DNA from: Rubellimicrobium sp.
GTDB taxonomy: Bacteria > Pseudomonadota > Alphaproteobacteria > Rhodobacterales > Rhodobacteraceae
Reading direction: 5' to 3'
Length of the DNA: 64,000 bases
Assembly (NCBI GenBank): GCA_020852925.1
Contig: JADYZU010000020.1
Location: 62,001-126,000 of the forward strand
In this document: positions 62,111-64,000 of the stretch, piece by piece
Numbering within the stretch: the stretch's first letter is position 1
Layout: each line of letters starts with the position of its first letter
Translations under genes and position numbers: made by a program
The notes under the pieces: model-generated
Seen by the model: the letters and a program-made list of their open reading frames with translations, nothing else
Told to the model about the DNA's origin: nothing
Databases searched by the model: none

Positions 62111-62170
62111 TCTGCGCTTCCCCTGATCCGGCACCGGGCTTACACGCAGACGCGAGGCGAAGGAAGGACC

Positions 62171-63022
62171 ATGCCGGAACTGCCCGAGGTCGAGACCGTG
62201 CGCCGGGGACTCTTGCCGGTGATGGAGGGGCGGCGCATCGGCGCGGTGCGTGTCAACCGTCCCGATCTGCGCTTTGCCCTGCCCGAACGTCTGGCCGAAC
62301 GCCTGACCGGCGCGACGGTAAACGCGCTGCGGCGGCGGTCGAAATACCTGCTGGCCGACCTTTCGACGGATGAGACCCTGATGATCCATCTGGGCATGTC
62401 GGGGCGGATGCTGGTTTCGGGGGCACTGATCGGGCAGTTCCACCATGATCACCCGGCGCCCGGCCGGCATGACCATGTGGTGCTGGACATGGATGGCGGC
62501 GCGCGCATCACCTACAACGACGCGCGCCGGTTCGGGATGATGGATCTGGCCCCGACCGCATCGGTCGAACGGCACCCGCTGCTGGCCGGCCTCGGGCCGG
62601 AGCCTCTGGGCAACGGATTTCACGAGGGCCACCTTGCCGCGCGCTTCATGGGGCGGGCGACTTCGGTCAAGGCCGCGCTGCTGGACCAGCGCAACGTGGC
62701 CGGACTGGGCAACATCTATGTCTGCGAGGCGCTGCATCGTGCCGGAATCCACCCGGCCCGCGCTGCCGGTGCGGTCCGGGCCGGAGAGATCGCCCTTCTG
62801 GTGCCGGCGATCCGCGCCACTCTCGAGGAGGCGATCGCCGCCGGCGGCTCGAGCCTGCGCGATTACCGGCGCGCCGATGGCGAGCTGGGCTATTTCCAGC
62901 ACGCCTTTCGTGTCTATGGCCGCGAAGGCGAATCCTGCCTTGCCCCGGGCTGTGCGGGTCGGATTGAACGCATCGCGCAGGGCGGCAGGTCAAGCTGGTT
63001 CTGCCCGCAATGCCAGCCTTGA
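62171..63022 (+). CDS. mutM: Formamidopyrimidine-DNA glycosylase
   Basis: A 283-residue bifunctional glycosylase that removes 8-oxoguanine. Catalytic Pro2 and Glu3 are in [13 protein letters not shown]2TH domain follows; the zinc finger has Cys256, Cys261, Cys278 and Cys281 with the CX4C first pair common in alphaproteobacteria. Start set by AGGAAGGACC. Confidence 0.97.
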   Translation: MPELPEVETVRRGLLPVMEGRRIGAVRVNRPDLRFALPERLAERLTGATVNALRRRSKYLLADLSTDETLMIHLGMSGRMLVSGALIGQFHHDHPAPGRHDHVVLDMDGGARITYNDARRFGMMDLAPTASVERHPLLAGLGPEPLGNGFHEGHLAARFMGRATSVKAALLDQRNVAGLGNIYVCEALHRAGIHPARAAGAVRAGEIALLVPAIRATLEEAIAAGGSSLRDYRRADGELGYFQHAFRVYGREGESCLAPGCAGRIERIAQGGRSSWFCPQCQP

Positions 63023-63182
63023 CGCCGCAGATGCGAGATTCCTGTTTCCTTCTGCCCCGGATTCGACTATCGAGCGCCCCGACATGCGCGTGGGCCCGCT
63101 GAGGCGATTATTGCACCGGATTTGCTCCGGTCGCGGGTCTGTGCTGCATCGAGCTGAACAGTGAGATCCGGAAGAGACCCAG
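63023..63182 (+). promoter_or_regulatory. rpsT upstream region
   Basis: 160 bases between mutM and rpsT with two GANTC sites (63037-63041, 63060-63064) and a GGAAGAG ribosome site. Presumably holds the rpsT promoter and leader; no clear core is visible. Confidence 0.4.
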
Positions 63183-63458
63183 ATGGCCAATTCGACCCAA
63201 TCCGCCAAGCGCGCCCGTCAGTCTGAAAAGCGTCAGGAAATCAACAAGATGCGCAAGTCGCGCATCCGCACCTTCTTGCGCCGTGTCGAAGAGGCGATCG
63301 CCTCTGGCAACCCCGAGAGCGCCGGCACCGCCCTGCGCGCCGCCCAGCCCGAACTGATGCGTGGCGTCTCGAAGGGCCTGTTCCACAAGAATACCGCCTC
63401 GCGCAAGATGTCGCGCCTGGCCGCCCGGGTGAAGGCGCTGGGCAACACCCAGGCCTGA
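63183..63458 (+). CDS. rpsT: 30S ribosomal protein S20
   Basis: A 91-residue basic protein that binds 16S r[21 protein letters not shown] and [20 protein letters not shown] are typical. Strong ribosome site GGAAGAG. In Rhodobacterales rpsT commonly precedes dnaA. Confidence 0.98.
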   Translation: MANSTQSAKRARQSEKRQEINKMRKSRIRTFLRRVEEAIASGNPESAGTALRAAQPELMRGVSKGLFHKNTASRKMSRLAARVKALGNTQA

Positions 63459-63475
63459 TTCGGTCACAGCGACGC

Positions 63476-63513
63476 AAAAAGGGGGGGCGTGCCGCGGGGC
63501 GCGCCCCCTTTTT
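63476..63513 (+). terminator. Rho-independent terminator of rpsT
   Basis: Stem AAAAAGGGGG (63476-63485) with CCCCCTTTTT (63504-63513), GC-rich loop, and T5 at the 3' end. The symmetric A-run also lets it work from the other side. Confidence 0.92.
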
Positions 63514-64000
63514 CGTTGTCCGGCCATGCCTTGGACCGCGCCCTTACGGGAGGTGCGCCGGGCGACTCGGGCACGGGTTCGCAGGGGGCTGTGTCAAGGC
63601 CCCTGACGGCACGAAGGCATCGAATCGCCCGGGCCTTTGCAGGGGGGCCACAGCCGCACCCGCAAGGCAGCCGGATTCAACGGGGGCAGGGGATTCGCGG
63701 GTGCCCTCGTCCCAGTCAAGCAGGTTGTTCGGTTGAACCCGCGGCCTAGGCATTGCTAGCTTGAGCCAGCGATTCACGTCGGCCCTCGGGTGCGGCGGAC
63801 AGGACCGGCAAGGCCGTGACCCGTTGCAGGGGTCCAGGCAGGGGTAGCCGGTCAACCGGTTCGGGCAGGCCTTTTGGGGAGGCCGCCGGACCGGAGGGGC
63901 GGGGCGATTGCCCGGCCGCGTCCGCCGCATGTGCCTGAGGCCCGGGACTGCGGGGGATGCCGTCAGCCCGACCGTGCCAGACTGCGCGTCCGGAAGCGAT
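63514..64000. other. Gene-free region, expected dnaA upstream DNA
   Basis: No gene I can support. Four GANTC sites at 63564-63568, 63674-63678, 63692-63696 and 63771-63775. A weak promoter-like TTGAAC (63733-63738) has a poor -10. GGAAG near the edge could be a ribosome site for a gene starting just past it; by synteny this would be dnaA (inference). No DnaA box seen. Confidence 0.45.

Noticed and set aside
63489-63930. Small open frames after rpsT
   Set aside because: Biased Arg/Pro/Gly composition, no homology recognised, overlap the terminator or each other.

Overview
This is a high-GC chromosomal segment from an alphaproteobacterium, most likely a member of the Rhodobacteraceae (Rhodobacterales). 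The evidence is the gene order maf-aroE-coaE-dnaQ-secB-fxsA-tim44-mltA-smr-hslUV, the divergent prrB / senC-prrA redox cluster, the flbT-flaF-flagellin trio, the hemD-mitofilin-hemY run, a LexA operator of the alphaproteobacterial direct-repeat type, and GANTC (CcrM-type) sites clustered in intergenic DNA. There is no rRNA, tRNA, CRISPR, insertion sequence or prophage. Almost every long overlapping or antisense frame is a high-GC shadow of a real gene.

Layout. 1-399: gene-free DNA with several DnaA-box-like sequences and four GANTC sites; I infer that it is, or borders, oriC. 400-8922: housekeeping block (maf, aroE, coaE, dnaQ, then secB/fxsA facing left, tim44-like, mltA, smr, then hslU/hslV/trxA facing left). 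8978-17354: a leftward, tightly overlapping run tsaE-amgK-murU-addB-addA, linking tRNA modification, peptidoglycan recycling and double-strand-break repair. 17472-21768: an orphan PAS protein and the prrB / senC-prrA redox-responsive system. 21769-25824: a repeat-rich intergenic region, an HD phosphohydrolase, ahcY, a DUF2853 protein and an Fsr-like MFS exporter. 25996-28725: EVE, YciI-like, gpsA and tsaD, leftward. 28783-32259: hemD, mitofilin-like, hemY-like, rightward.

32269-44452 is an accessory sugar or polyol catabolic locus. A leftward operon (IclR regulator, Gfo/Idh dehydrogenase, IolD-like ThDP enzyme, aldehyde dehydrogenase, IlvD/Edd dehydratase, aldose-1-epimerase-like protein) diverges from a four-gene ABC importer (Tat-exported binding protein, two permeases, ATPase). 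No aldolase, lactonase or kinase is present, so the IolD-like enzyme is a candidate carbon-carbon bond-breaking step in an unassigned pathway. It is the best candidate in the window for an undescribed system.

44465-47707 is dnaE2 with a textbook SOS box but no imuA-imuB partner. 47809-59833 is part of a flagellar regulon: basal-body rod and ring genes (fliL-like, flgH, flgA, flgG, flgF, fliQ, fliE, flgC, flgB) diverge from fliI across a bulged palindrome; then DUF1217, flbT, flaF, flagellin, a FlgN-like gene, flgJ-type rod-binding protein, and rightward fliK-flgD. Core genes such as fliF/G/M/N, flhA/B, fliP/R, flgE/K/L/I and mot are absent and must lie elsewhere. 59838-63458: ubiB-ubiE leftward, mutM and rpsT rightward with a strong terminator. 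The last ~490 bases are gene-free with another GANTC cluster; by synteny I expect dnaA to begin at or just past the right edge.
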